Shown here: piece by piece, positions 40,502 to 48,985 of the stretch
How positions within the stretch are numbered: position 1 is the first letter of the stretch
How the letters are laid out: every line of letters starts with the position of its first letter
Assembly (NCBI GenBank): GCA_964358485.1
Contig: CAYHPY010000018.1
Span: 1-52,240, forward strand
Length of the DNA: 52,240 nt
DNA from: CAYHPY01 sp964358485
GTDB lineage: Bacteria > Elusimicrobiota > Elusimicrobia > UBA1565 > UBA9628
Direction of reading: 5' to 3'
Notes under the pieces: model-generated
Databases searched by the model: none
Seen by the model: the letters and a program-made list of their open reading frames with translations, nothing else
What the model was told of the DNA's origin: nothing
Translations under genes and position numbers: made by a program

Positions 40502-41382
40502 AGCCAGTTCGCTTCGGACTGGAAATAGGTCCGTCCGATCCTTCGGCCGTCGACCGTGGCGTAAACCTCGAAGGCGTAGGCCCAGGGGCGTTCGCTCGTG
40601 GGCAATTCCAGCCTGACCGAGGTGTCGGTGGTCGTGATCTTCCGGGCCGCCCCGGGGGAAAAGGAATGGCGTTCCGTGTCCACCTTCCCGATTTCCACCT
40701 CGTAAACCGCGTTGGGGATCATGGGCTCCCAGGAAAATTCCAAGGGGCGGGGCAGGGCCGGGAGGTCTTCCCATTTCCGGGAGTGGTTCCGGGTTTTGGC
40801 GGGGTCGTCGGCGGGTTTGACCACGCTCATGATCCGGATCATCGGGATTTCCATTTCCGAGGGTCCCGGAATGAGGATCGGCGTGGATAAATCGGTCCCG
40901 GACCAAAAGCTCCCCGGCTCGCGGCGGCGGCCGGTGAACGCGTCCGCGTAGAGCAGGTAGCGCCCCGGGGGCAATCCGGCGGCGTCGGCGGTGCCCGGGG
41001 CGGCGGTCACCTGCCGGTCCGGGATTTTGTAACGGTACCCGCCCCGCTCGTCGGCCCGCATGATGGTGATTTTTGCGGCCGGGACGTCGGGCGGCAGGGG
41101 GGCCCCGTTCCAGGAAAATCGGAACCGCAGGGAGGCGTTCCCGGGAGGGGGGGTGGATTCTCCAAGGGGGGGGACCCGCCGGGACGGGGATTGGGCGCTC
41201 CTGCCGGAGTAACGGGAAGCGGTCCGCCGGGCCGCGGCCTGGGCCGGCCGGATGGATTTTTGGCGGTATTGCAGGGCGAAGTAGATCCCGCCCGCGAAGG
41301 CGGCGCCCAACGCCAAACCCAAGGCCAGCAGTATTTGAAGGAGGGAGACGGCCCCTCGCCGCGAACGGAGGCGCCGGATCAT
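40486..41382 (-). CDS. membrane-anchored protein of unknown function
   Basis: 298 aa. One transmembrane helix near the N-terminus (SLLQILLALGLALGAAFAGG) preceded by Arg-rich cytoplasmic residues, then a Pro/Ser/Arg-rich linker and a periplasmic part of beta-sandwich character in two similar portions (LRFRFSWNG..., PLEFSWEPMI...YEVEIGKV), suggestive of fibronectin/Ig-like modules. No catalytic motif. It lies 9 bp downstream of the MBL gene. Confidence 0.65.
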   Translation of the reverse strand: MIRRLRSRRGAVSLLQILLALGLALGAAFAGGIYFALQYRQKSIRPAQAAARRTASRYSGRSAQSPSRRVPPLGESTPPPGNASLRFRFSWNGAPLPPDVPAAKITIMRADERGGYRYKIPDRQVTAAPGTADAAGLPPGRYLLYADAFTGRRREPGSFWSGTDLSTPILIPGPSEMEIPMIRIMSVVKPADDPAKTRNHSRKWEDLPALPRPLEFSWEPMIPNAVYEVEIGKVDTERHSFSPGAARKITTTDTSVRLELPTSERPWAYAFEVYATVDGRRIGRTYFQSEANWLYEFR

Positions 41383-41391
41383 GGGGCGCCC

Positions 41392-42261
41392 CTAGATTTC
41401 GAGGGCTTGGCCTTCGGCGGCCAAAAAGCAATCGAACTTCTTGCCGGTTTCCTTGGCCAGGCGCTCGGCGTCCTTGCCGATGCCTTCCAGGATGTCGTCC
41501 GGGTGATAGGGGTCGTGGTGGAACAGGGCGAGCTTCTTGACGTCGGCGTCGGCGGCCAATTGGACGGTGTCCTTGTAGCGGCTGTGGCCCCAGGTGCGCT
41601 TTTTTAGATATTCCTCATCGGTGTATTGGGCGTCGGCGATGAGCAGATCGGCGCCCCGGCAGAATTCGGTCACGGCGTTGTCCTGCTTCTGGAAGAAATC
41701 GTTCTTCTCGTGCATGGAGCAATAGGGCTCGTGGTCGGTCAGATAAACCACGATCTTTCCGCCCCGCTCGAAGCGGTAGGCCAGGTCCATGCCCGGGTGG
41801 TTGGTGAAGGAGGTGAGGACCTTGACGCCGTCGTACTCCATGGGCCCGCCCTTGACCTCGACGAAGGAGATGTCGGAGCGCATGTCGCCCAGGTCCACGG
41901 GGAAATTGTTGGGGTCCAGGAGGTCCCGGAAGACCTTTTCGAAGGATTTTCCCATCCCGTGGGGGCCGTGCAGGCGGAGCTTGTTGCCGGGGACGTAGGC
42001 CGGGACGAAAAACGGAAAGCCCTGGATGTGGTCCCAGTGGGTGTGGGTGATGTAGATGTTGGCGTTGATGGGGCCGCCCTTCAGGCGCGCCAGCAGCTCG
42101 TCGCCGAGCTCGCGCATCCCGGTCCCCGCGTCCAGGATGGACAGGGCGCCGCCCGCGTCGATCTCGACGCAGGAGGTGTTTCCGCCATAGCGCATGGTCT
42201 TGGGCCCCGGGGAGGGGATCGATCCCCGGGTTCCCCAGAATTTGATCTTGAACTGGCTCAC
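41392..42261 (-). CDS. metallo-beta-lactamase-fold hydrolase (stand-alone)
   Basis: 289 aa from GTG 42261 (GTGA overlap with the REC gene). It starts with KFWGTRGSIPSPGPKTMRYG and has HTHWDH at 73-78, then TDHEPY and LALFHHDPYH as metal-ligand segments. Very like the MBL half of 26151-27380 throughout (for example HIQGFPFFVPAY and LLIADAQYTDEEY). PhnP/RNase Z-like phosphodiesterase group; substrate unknown. Likely partner of the REC protein encoded immediately upstream. Confidence 0.88.
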   Translation of the reverse strand: MSQFKIKFWGTRGSIPSPGPKTMRYGGNTSCVEIDAGGALSILDAGTGMRELGDELLARLKGGPINANIYITHTHWDHIQGFPFFVPAYVPGNKLRLHGPHGMGKSFEKVFRDLLDPNNFPVDLGDMRSDISFVEVKGGPMEYDGVKVLTSFTNHPGMDLAYRFERGGKIVVYLTDHEPYCSMHEKNDFFQKQDNAVTEFCRGADLLIADAQYTDEEYLKKRTWGHSRYKDTVQLAADADVKKLALFHHDPYHPDDILEGIGKDAERLAKETGKKFDCFLAAEGQALEI

Positions 42262-42638
42262 GCGGGGCCTCCCGCGCCGAGCAGGACTTCGAGGGATTTG
42301 TTGATTTGTTCGACGGTGTAGGGCTTGGTCAGGTAAAGATCCGCCCCCAACTCGTGGGATTGGCGGATGTCCACGGCATAGTGCTTGGCCGAGGTGACGA
42401 CGACCTTGGTCGCGGCGATGGCCGGGTCGGCCCGCAAGTGCTGGAGGACCTCGTAGCCGCTGTGGCCGGGCATGTTCAAATCCAGGAAGATGGCGTCGGG
42501 CTTGAGTTCCCGGGCTTGGCGCAGGCCGTCGTCGCCGTTGTCGGCCCGGAAAACGGAGTGGCTTCCCATTTCCAGAACGTCCCGCAGGTAATCGGCGATG
42601 CCGTCGTCGTCATCCACGATCAGGATTTTCCAAGGCAC
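42258..42638 (-). CDS. single-domain response regulator (CheY-like)
   Basis: 126 aa. Acidic pocket DDDD at 9-12, phospho-Asp D53 in FLDLNMPGHSGYEV, Lys in LTKPYT. No output domain. GTG 42638 is chosen because it lies 5 nt after a TAAAAT hexamer and gives a standard REC N-terminus (PWKILIVDDDD); a TTG 15 nt upstream is an alternative. Its stop overlaps the MBL start, a split version of the REC-MBL fusion. Confidence 0.9.
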   Translation of the reverse strand: MPWKILIVDDDDGIADYLRDVLEMGSHSVFRADNGDDGLRQARELKPDAIFLDLNMPGHSGYEVLQHLRADPAIAATKVVVTSAKHYAVDIRQSHELGADLYLTKPYTVEQINKSLEVLLGAGGPA

Positions 42639-42643
42639 GGAAG

Positions 42644-42649
42644 ATTTTA
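42644..42649 (-). promoter_or_regulatory. -10 box 5 nt before the REC gene start
   Basis: TAAAAT on the minus strand (42649-42644), spacer CTTCC, GTG at 42638. No Shine-Dalgarno. Confidence 0.45.
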
Positions 42650-42677
42650 GCAAGGTCGGAGGGAGGTGTCCATCCCG

Positions 42678-44501
42678 TCAGGAGGGCCGTTCTTCCCAGA
42701 ACCGCCGGGGCAGCAGGCCCAGGAGAACCGCCGCCAACTGGGACAAAACGAAGGCCAACAGCCACCAGAAGGCTTTTTCCATGAAGCCGTAGGAATGCAG
42801 GCCGATGCCGAGCATGTTCACCCCGAACCAGGACCAGGCCGTGACGCAGTTGCCCGCCACCGAGAGGAGCATAAAGCCCCGCTCCCGGACCCGCCCGCTC
42901 CAGCGGGCATGGAGGATCAGCGTGTTCCAAAGGACGATGAGCAGGGCTCCGTTTTCCTTCGGGTCCCAGCCCCAGAAGCGGCCCCAGGATTGGTCCGCCC
43001 AAATGCCGCCGAGTACGGTGCCCACGAAGCTGAAAAGCAGGCTGAAGGCCACCGTTCCGTAGGCCAGGTCGTAAAGGGCCTGGGAGGTTTTCGGGTCGGG
43101 CCCGGAGACGAAATGACGGCGGACGATCCAGGCCAGGCCGAGGGTCCCGGCCACGAAGGTGCCCGCATAGCCGATGGTGATCGTCACCACGTGCGTCGCC
43201 AGCCAGAAGTTGGAATCCAGGACGGCGCGCATCATTTCCATGGTGTCGCCGGAGCCGGTCAAGTGGTGGGCCACCAGGAGGCTGGAAAAACCCGTCGCGG
43301 CGGCGGCCGCCGCGGCCAGCCCTCGCCGGTGCAGACGTTCGGCGATCAGGCCGAAGGCGGCGGCGGTCCAGCCGACGAAAACGGCCGAGGAGTAGAGGTT
43401 GGTGACGGGGGGGCGGCCCTGGAGGATGACCCGCGCGGCCAAGCCGGCGGTATGGACGGCGAAGGCGGCCCACAACAGCCCGTCGGCGGACTGCTGGAGG
43501 CTCCGGCGGCCGGTGGCCCAGGCGCCGAAGATCAAGAGCAGGCCGAAAAGATAGAGGGCCATTCCTGAAATGAAGGGTTGGGCGCGGTTGAACAGTTCCT
43601 CGGCCCGCGCGCCGCGGGCGGCCGAGGGGCGGGCTTGTTCGGAGGCCTTCACGGCGGCCGAAATCGAAGCGGAGAAGGCGGCGGGATCGCGCTGGCGCCA
43701 GGCCCGGCCGGCCTCGGCCAGGGGCTCCAGGCCGGGGTGCAGGCCCCGGTTCTCCCCGGGATGGGACAAGGCCTCGCCGATGGACGCCCAATCGTCGTCG
43801 GTCTTGCCCTCCGGGGGGGCCAGGGGCTTGAAGGCCGCCGCCGCCGCGAGGAAACGGTAGCGTTCCAGAAACAGGGAAAGCTTCTCCAGGGCCTTGCGCC
43901 CGGCCGCGCCGGGGCGGGGGGAGTTCATGGCCTTGAGGGCCTCGGGGAGGCTGGCCCGCAGGTCCTCCAGGTCCCGGGCGGGATCGGAATCGCCGGAGAT
44001 CATCAAGGTGTTCTTGACCCGTTCGTAAAGCTCCAGGCGCTGGTCGAGGTTGACCACGGAGGATTGGAAGCGCGAGCGGCGGGGGCCTTCCACCGCCTCG
44101 GCGGCCTGGGCCTGATCCCGGACTTCCTTGCGCTTGGGCTCGATCTGCCAGTAAGGATAGGCCCGGCCCGGCACGCGGTCCAAGCCCAGCAGGCCCACGA
44201 CCTCCGGATCGTCGATGGTGAACACCGGATAGGTGTCGGCCGCTTCCGGGCGCCAGAGGGCGTCGGCCAGCCATTCGACGGCCGGCATCGAGCGTCCCTC
44301 CACCCGGGCGGTCTGCTTGCCCCGGATGGAAAGCAAGGTGTTTCGGGCGAAGCTGTCGAGGGGCTTGACCCGTCCTCCCTCCAGCACCGGCAGGCGGGCG
44401 AACCCCCGCAGGTCCAGCTCCCCTTTGGGGGCGCGGCTCAGGGGCAGGGCGGCGGCGGCCAGGCCCAGGAGCAGGAAAATCGGGGTCAAGCGCTTGGTCA
44501 T
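42678..44501 (-). CDS. ccsA: CcsA/ResC-type cytochrome c biogenesis protein
   Basis: 607 aa. The C-terminal half is polytopic and carries the heme-handling WWD motif (WGRFWGWDPKENGALLIVLW) with flanking membrane His residues (AVHTAG, ATHVVTI, LILHARWS). The N-terminal 300 residues form a long soluble, periplasmic region after an initial hydrophobic anchor, which is longer than in small CcsA proteins. With ResB it forms the system II heme ligation complex. It overlaps resB by 4 nt. Confidence 0.9.
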   Translation of the reverse strand: MTKRLTPIFLLLGLAAAALPLSRAPKGELDLRGFARLPVLEGGRVKPLDSFARNTLLSIRGKQTARVEGRSMPAVEWLADALWRPEAADTYPVFTIDDPEVVGLLGLDRVPGRAYPYWQIEPKRKEVRDQAQAAEAVEGPRRSRFQSSVVNLDQRLELYERVKNTLMISGDSDPARDLEDLRASLPEALKAMNSPRPGAAGRKALEKLSLFLERYRFLAAAAAFKPLAPPEGKTDDDWASIGEALSHPGENRGLHPGLEPLAEAGRAWRQRDPAAFSASISAAVKASEQARPSAARGARAEELFNRAQPFISGMALYLFGLLLIFGAWATGRRSLQQSADGLLWAAFAVHTAGLAARVILQGRPPVTNLYSSAVFVGWTAAAFGLIAERLHRRGLAAAAAAATGFSSLLVAHHLTGSGDTMEMMRAVLDSNFWLATHVVTITIGYAGTFVAGTLGLAWIVRRHFVSGPDPKTSQALYDLAYGTVAFSLLFSFVGTVLGGIWADQSWGRFWGWDPKENGALLIVLWNTLILHARWSGRVRERGFMLLSVAGNCVTAWSWFGVNMLGIGLHSYGFMEKAFWWLLAFVLSQLAAVLLGLLPRRFWEERPS

Positions 44502-45661
44502 GCTTTCTCCGCCTTCAGGGTTCGGCGCAGGCTCAGGAAAAAATGCCAGCAGAGGCCCAGGCCCACCAGAAAGCTGGCCGCGTAGGGAATCTGCCAGCCG
44601 GGGTTCTTGACCACCTGCAAAATCGAGAGGGTGTCGTCCTTGCCGAAGCTGGCTTGATAGAAGGTCAGGCCCGCGTGACGGAGGGGATTGTTCATCCAGA
44701 TCAGGACGTCCCGGTCGTCGCCCGCGGCGGGGTCCTTGAGCCGGACGTTGCTCGAGAAATTTTTTGGGATGTTGGTTCCGGGATAGCGGTCATGGCGGAA
44801 ATCCTTGAGGGTCAAGGTGAAGGGCAGGTAGTAGCGGCGGGGGCGGACCGACAGGGACCACCGCCGCCCCTCGTGGAGGAAGGTCTGGGGCGCGCCGAGC
44901 CCGTTGGAAAGCAGATAAACGCCGAAACTCTTGTCGCCCGCGACCGGTTCGACCAGGGCCACGGCGGTGTTTTGTTCGTTCTCGGCCGTGACCGGCGGGG
45001 CCGGCCGGAAGGTCAAGCCGACGCCGATGCCCGCCGTGGGGGCCACCCGGGGCGCCGGGTCGGAATCCTCCCGCCGCCGGAGCGCGGCGTTGTCGTGCCA
45101 GGCGTGCACCCTCAGGCGGAAAGGCAGGGACGGTTCCGAGATTTCGGCGCGGCCTTGGAGGAGGGAATCGGGAAAGAGTCGGGAATCGTCGAATTCCGGA
45201 TCCGTTTCATCGACGACCGCCAGCTCCATGCGCCGGTAATCCTCGGAATAGTTCTTGGTCTGGCCTTCCTCCAGGGACATGGCGCTGTCGATCTGCATGG
45301 CCCCGGAGATGAATTCGCCCGTGAACAGGAGCCCCAATCCCAGATGGATGGTCCAGAGCCCGGCCTTGCGCCAGGACCGCTCCAGGCGCAAAAATTGGGC
45401 CAGGACGAGGTTGACCATCATTACGATTCCCAGCAGAGCGCCCCCGGGAAAGACCGGGATTCTCCAATCCGCGCCGTCGGGACCCCACCAGACGAAAAAG
45501 GACCGGATCGTCCGGGAGACCGCTTCGTGCATCCCGAGCGGGACCTGGGCCAAGGTGCAGATGAAGACCAGGACGAAGAAGGCCGCCAGGCAGGCGATGG
45601 TCAGGTCCAGGGAGGTGAGCAGACGCCGCAGGGAGACTTTCCAATCAGTGGGCATGGGCAT
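44498..45661 (-). CDS. resB: ResB/CcsB-like cytochrome c biogenesis protein
   Basis: 387 aa. Membrane helices at the N-terminus (LDLTIACLAAFFVLVFICTL), a second pair near residue 80-120 with WTIHLGLGLLFTGEF, a large periplasmic domain containing PFTLTLKDFRHDRYPGTNIP, and a last helix near the C-terminus. These features match ResB. ATG 45661 (or 45655) overlaps the upstream lipoprotein gene. Partner of CcsA for covalent heme attachment. Confidence 0.88.
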   Translation of the reverse strand: MPMPTDWKVSLRRLLTSLDLTIACLAAFFVLVFICTLAQVPLGMHEAVSRTIRSFFVWWGPDGADWRIPVFPGGALLGIVMMVNLVLAQFLRLERSWRKAGLWTIHLGLGLLFTGEFISGAMQIDSAMSLEEGQTKNYSEDYRRMELAVVDETDPEFDDSRLFPDSLLQGRAEISEPSLPFRLRVHAWHDNAALRRREDSDPAPRVAPTAGIGVGLTFRPAPPVTAENEQNTAVALVEPVAGDKSFGVYLLSNGLGAPQTFLHEGRRWSLSVRPRRYYLPFTLTLKDFRHDRYPGTNIPKNFSSNVRLKDPAAGDDRDVLIWMNNPLRHAGLTFYQASFGKDDTLSILQVVKNPGWQIPYAASFLVGLGLCWHFFLSLRRTLKAEKA

Positions 45662-46277
45662 TGAGGCTCTGAAGGAATTTCTTGAAGGCCGGAAGCGCGG
45701 CTTCCACCGATCCGGCCGGGCCCATCAGCTTGAAGAACCAGGAATCCTCCCCGACCTTCAATAGGCCCGCGGCCAGCCGGGAAGGCTTGGTTCCCTCCCC
45801 GGTGTAATCGTAGAGGGAGACGGTTCCGCCTTGGGATTTCACCGCCAGGCGGGACCTGGAGAGTTCCGCCTGATCGATGGGCCCCAGGCCGATCTGGCCC
45901 CGCCAGCGGTTGACATTGGCCAATTCTCCCCCGGCGTCCCCGGGCAGGGCGAAGATGGAGACTTCGGTCCCGTCCCCGGAGGGGGGGACCAAGGTTCCGG
46001 CCCGCATGCCGGAGGCCGGAAGTTCCTTCCAGCCGGCCGGGACGGTCCAGTGAAGGCCCTCCGCCGAAGCCGTGGGAAATTGCTGGGCCCCGGCCATGCC
46101 TGAGCCGGGGGCCGCGGAGGGGGCCGAGGCGGCGGGGCGGGCCATGGCGGGAGGGGTTTCTTTCGGCGTTTTTATCCGAACCGGCTGCTCTTGGCGGCAA
46201 GCGGCGAAGATGAGAAGGGCAGCCGGGAGGAATGGAAATTTTTTTGCGAGGGATCTCTTCCCGAAGGTTTTCTTCAC
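45645..46277 (-). CDS. probable lipoprotein of unknown function
   Basis: 210 aa from GTG 46277. Basic N-terminus, hydrophobic stretch and a lipobox-like LLIFAAC, then an Ala/Pro/Ser linker and a compact domain (about 80-205) with SLYDYTGEG and WFFKLMGPAGSVE. This resembles small periplasmic proteins found with system II cytochrome genes, but I cannot name the family. First gene of the lipoprotein-resB-ccsA operon. A TATAAT hexamer ends 8 nt before GTG. Confidence 0.75.
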   Translation of the reverse strand: MKKTFGKRSLAKKFPFLPAALLIFAACRQEQPVRIKTPKETPPAMARPAASAPSAAPGSGMAGAQQFPTASAEGLHWTVPAGWKELPASGMRAGTLVPPSGDGTEVSIFALPGDAGGELANVNRWRGQIGLGPIDQAELSRSRLAVKSQGGTVSLYDYTGEGTKPSRLAAGLLKVGEDSWFFKLMGPAGSVEAALPAFKKFLQSLNAHAH

Positions 46278-46285
46278 CGGTGGTG

Positions 46286-46291
46286 ATTATA
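46286..46291 (-). promoter_or_regulatory. TATAAT box 8 nt before the lipoprotein start
   Basis: A perfect TATAAT on the minus strand (46291-46286), spacer CACCACCG, GTG at 46277. Leaderless or nearly so. Confidence 0.6.
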
Positions 46292-46363
46292 CCTAATGTT
46301 TGAAAAGAGTTCGGGAAAAGAACAAAAAAGAAAAGAAGACACAACGGAACGGGACAAGAGGGG

Positions 46364-46409
46364 CAAAAAAGGGGCTTAGAATATGGTTATTTCGCAAGCC
46401 CCTTTTTTG
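46364..46409. terminator. 14-bp U-tract hairpin between divergent genes, upstream of nuoG
   Basis: CAAAAAAGGGGCTT (46364-46377) and AAGCCCCTTTTTTG (46396-46409) pair perfectly around an 18-nt loop. The stem ends in a T6 run on both strands, so it is a bidirectional intrinsic terminator in form, yet it lies between divergent genes and ends 1 bp before the nuoG -10 box. Confidence 0.65.
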
Positions 46410-46410
46410 G

Positions 46411-46416
46411 TAATAT
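46411..46416 (+). promoter_or_regulatory. -10 box 8 nt before nuoG
   Basis: TAATAT at 46411-46416, spacer CGAACCGA, ATG at 46425. No Shine-Dalgarno. It implies that nuoGHI has its own promoter, separate from the nuoJ-F run. Confidence 0.5.
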
Positions 46417-46424
46417 CGAACCGA

Positions 46425-47954
46425 ATGGCGAAGTTCACGATTGACGGCAGAGTTGTCGAGGCTCCCGAAGGGAGCCTCGTCATCGACGCCGCCGCCCAGG
46501 CCGGGATCAAAATCCCTCATTACTGCTACCATCCCGCCCTCGGAAACCCCGGAAACTGCCGCCTGTGCGTCGTGGAGGTGGAGGGCGCCCCGAAACCGAT
46601 GGCCTCCTGCCGCCTGCCCGTGAAGGAAGGGCTCGTCGTCAAAAGCGAGTCCCCCGCGGCCCGGCGCGCCCAGGCTTCCTCCCTGGAACTGCACCTGGTC
46701 AATCACCCGCTCGACTGCCCCGTTTGCGATCAGGCCGGCGAGTGCGGCCTTCAAGACTATTACATGACGGTCGGCAAGTATGAAAGCCAGGTGCGGGAGG
46801 ACAAGCACCACAAGGACAAGCGCCGCCAAATCGGTCCCCATGTGATGCTCGACCAGGAGCGCTGCATCCTCTGCACCCGGTGCACGCGCTTCACCGAGAA
46901 GGTGACCGGCACCCATGAGCTGGGGATTTTCGGCAGGGGGCACCGCGAATTCGTGGATCTGGCCCCGGGGAAAACCCTGGACAACCCCTATTCCGCGAAC
47001 GTGGTCGACATCTGCCCGGTGGGGGCGCTCACCGATAAGGATTTCCGCTACCAGGTCCGGGTCTGGTATCTCGATAAAACGGATTCGATCTGCCCGGGCT
47101 GCTCCCGCGGCTGCGCGATCAGCGTCGAAACCTCCACCAAGCGGCCCTGGCACAATCAGGGGCGGCGCGTGGCCCGCCTCAAGCCCCGGCACGACCCGGC
47201 CGTCAACGGCTGGTGGATGTGCGACGAGGGCCGCTACTCCCACCAGTCCCTCGACGAGGGGCGATTGGGGCGCGTTCTGCGCCTGAGTCCCGAGCGGGCC
47301 GAGCTCTCCTGGGACGCGGCGCTCGGCGAGGCCGCCGGCAAAATCAAGGACGGCCTCAAGTCCGGCGGCGCCGCGGGCTTGGCGGTCGTCGCCTCGGGCG
47401 CCTTGTCCAACGAGGATTGGGCGGCCTTCCATGAACTCTTCGTCAAGAAGTTGGGGGTTTCGAGGTTCCTGTTCTCTCCCGAATCCGATCAGATCGGGGA
47501 GGCCGACGAGCTCCTGCGCCGCGCCGACAAGGTGCCCAACCTGCGCGGGGGCCAGGTTCACGGCTTCGGGACTTCGATCCCGAGCCTCTCCTGGGCCGAC
47601 CTGTCGCGGGACCTGGAGGCCGGAAAGATTTGGGGGCTGTACCTGGTCGACCGGGACGCGTCGAAAGTCTGGGGGGAGAAGACCGCGGGCCTTTTGGCCA
47701 AGGCCGGCTTGGTGATTTTCCAGGGGCCCTTCAAGGGAGGGACCGGGGAGCTTGCCCACTTCCGCTTCCCCGCGACGGCCTATGTGGAAGAGGACGGCGC
47801 CTTCACGAATTTCGAGGGGAAGCTCCGCCCCTACCGCCGCGCCTTGGCCCCCATCGGGGACGCCCTGCCGGATTGGAGGATTTTCCGCTCGCTGGCCGCC
47901 TTCCTCAATGGGAACAAGGCGGAGCGCCGCATCAAGGCCGCGGCCGGCGCATGA
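46425..47954 (+). CDS. nuoG: NADH-quinone oxidoreductase subunit G, compact form
   Basis: 509 aa, shorter than the 700-900 aa of many NuoG proteins. The N-terminal [2Fe-2S] domain (HYCYHPALGNPGNCRLC), the His-ligated cluster HPLDCPVCDQAGECGLQD, ERCILCTRCTRF...ICPVGAL and a fourth cysteine set CPGCSRGCAIS...WMCDEGRY (N7-like) are all present. The molybdopterin-like domain is truncated to its first part. ATG 46425 follows a -10 box; an upstream ATG at 46383 lies in the hairpin loop. Confidence 0.93.
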   Translation: MAKFTIDGRVVEAPEGSLVIDAAAQAGIKIPHYCYHPALGNPGNCRLCVVEVEGAPKPMASCRLPVKEGLVVKSESPAARRAQASSLELHLVNHPLDCPVCDQAGECGLQDYYMTVGKYESQVREDKHHKDKRRQIGPHVMLDQERCILCTRCTRFTEKVTGTHELGIFGRGHREFVDLAPGKTLDNPYSANVVDICPVGALTDKDFRYQVRVWYLDKTDSICPGCSRGCAISVETSTKRPWHNQGRRVARLKPRHDPAVNGWWMCDEGRYSHQSLDEGRLGRVLRLSPERAELSWDAALGEAAGKIKDGLKSGGAAGLAVVASGALSNEDWAAFHELFVKKLGVSRFLFSPESDQIGEADELLRRADKVPNLRGGQVHGFGTSIPSLSWADLSRDLEAGKIWGLYLVDRDASKVWGEKTAGLLAKAGLVIFQGPFKGGTGELAHFRFPATAYVEEDGAFTNFEGKLRPYRRALAPIGDALPDWRIFRSLAAFLNGNKAERRIKAAAGA

Positions 47955-48985
47955 TTCTCTTTACGGCCGCCAAAGTCGCGGGGGCCGTCGGCTTCGGCAT
48001 GGGCTGGGCCGGTTTTCTGGGCTGGGTGGAGCGCAAGCAAAGCGCCGTCCTCCAGGACCGGATCGGCGCCAACCGCGCGGACATCTTCGGTTTCACGCTC
48101 CTGGGCCTCTTTCACCCGATCGCCGACGCCATCAAGCTTTTGACCAAGGAGGATTTCGTTCCTCGGGGCGCCCACCGCTTCTTTCACGCCGTGGCCCCCG
48201 GGATTTCCCTGGGTTTCGCGCTCATGGGCCTGGCGGCGATGCCCTTCGGCGGCGACGTCGAGTATCTGGGGCGGACCTGGAGCCTTCAGCCCATCCAGAG
48301 CCCGGTCGGCCTCGTGTTCGTTTTGGCGATGCTGGCCCTGGGAGTCCACGGGATCGTGATGGCGGGACTCGCTTCCGGCTCCAATTACGGCTTGCTGGGC
48401 GGACTGCGGGGCGCGGCCCAGATGATCGCCTACGAGGTCTGCCTGGCGACGACTTTGGCGGGGACGATTTTCCTTTACGGGACCTTGGATCTGCAGGAGG
48501 CCGTGACCCGCCAGGGGGGGCTGATCTGGGGGCTGATTCCCAATTGGGGGATGTTCCGCCAGCCTTTGGGTCTTCTGCTCTTTCTGACGGCCGGGGCCGC
48601 GCTCACCAAGCGCACCCCGTTCGACCTGCCGGAGGGCGAATCCGAGATCGTCGGCTACCACGTCGAGTATTCCGGCATGAAATTCGGGATGTTCATGATG
48701 ACCGATTTCATCGAATCCATCGTCGTGGCCTGCCTGACGACCACCCTCTTCTTGGGCGGCTGGCGCGTCCCCTTCGTGGAGCTCTCCGGCCCCCTGGGCG
48801 GGGCGGCGATGGTGGCGGCCTTCACCGCGAAGGTCGGCCTGGTCTTGTTTTTTCTGATGCAGCTCCGCTGGACCTTGCCCCGGTTCCGGTTCGACCAGCT
48901 CCTGGATCTGGGGTGGAAAAACGTCCTGCCCTTGGCCCTGCTCAATTTCATCGCGACCGTGTGGGTGGCCTTGCTGTGGCGATAA
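47951..48985 (+). CDS. nuoH: NADH-quinone oxidoreductase subunit H
   Basis: 344 aa (ND1 homologue). GWVERKQSAVLQDRIGANRA, LFHPIADAIKLLTKED, the quinone-site loop TKRTPFDLPEGESEIVGYHVE and YSGMKFGMFMM are conserved blocks. Membrane subunit forming the quinone chamber. ATG overlaps nuoG by 4 nt. Confidence 0.96.
   Translation: MILFTAAKVAGAVGFGMGWAGFLGWVERKQSAVLQDRIGANRADIFGFTLLGLFHPIADAIKLLTKEDFVPRGAHRFFHAVAPGISLGFALMGLAAMPFGGDVEYLGRTWSLQPIQSPVGLVFVLAMLALGVHGIVMAGLASGSNYGLLGGLRGAAQMIAYEVCLATTLAGTIFLYGTLDLQEAVTRQGGLIWGLIPNWGMFRQPLGLLLFLTAGAALTKRTPFDLPEGESEIVGYHVEYSGMKFGMFMMTDFIESIVVACLTTTLFLGGWRVPFVELSGPLGGAAMVAAFTAKVGLVLFFLMQLRWTLPRFRFDQLLDLGWKNVLPLALLNFIATVWVALLWR

Noticed and set aside
46383..46424. 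Upstream ATG as start of nuoG
   Set aside because: It lies in the loop of the terminator-like hairpin; the extra 14 residues precede the conserved NuoG start and the -10 box would be inside the coding region.
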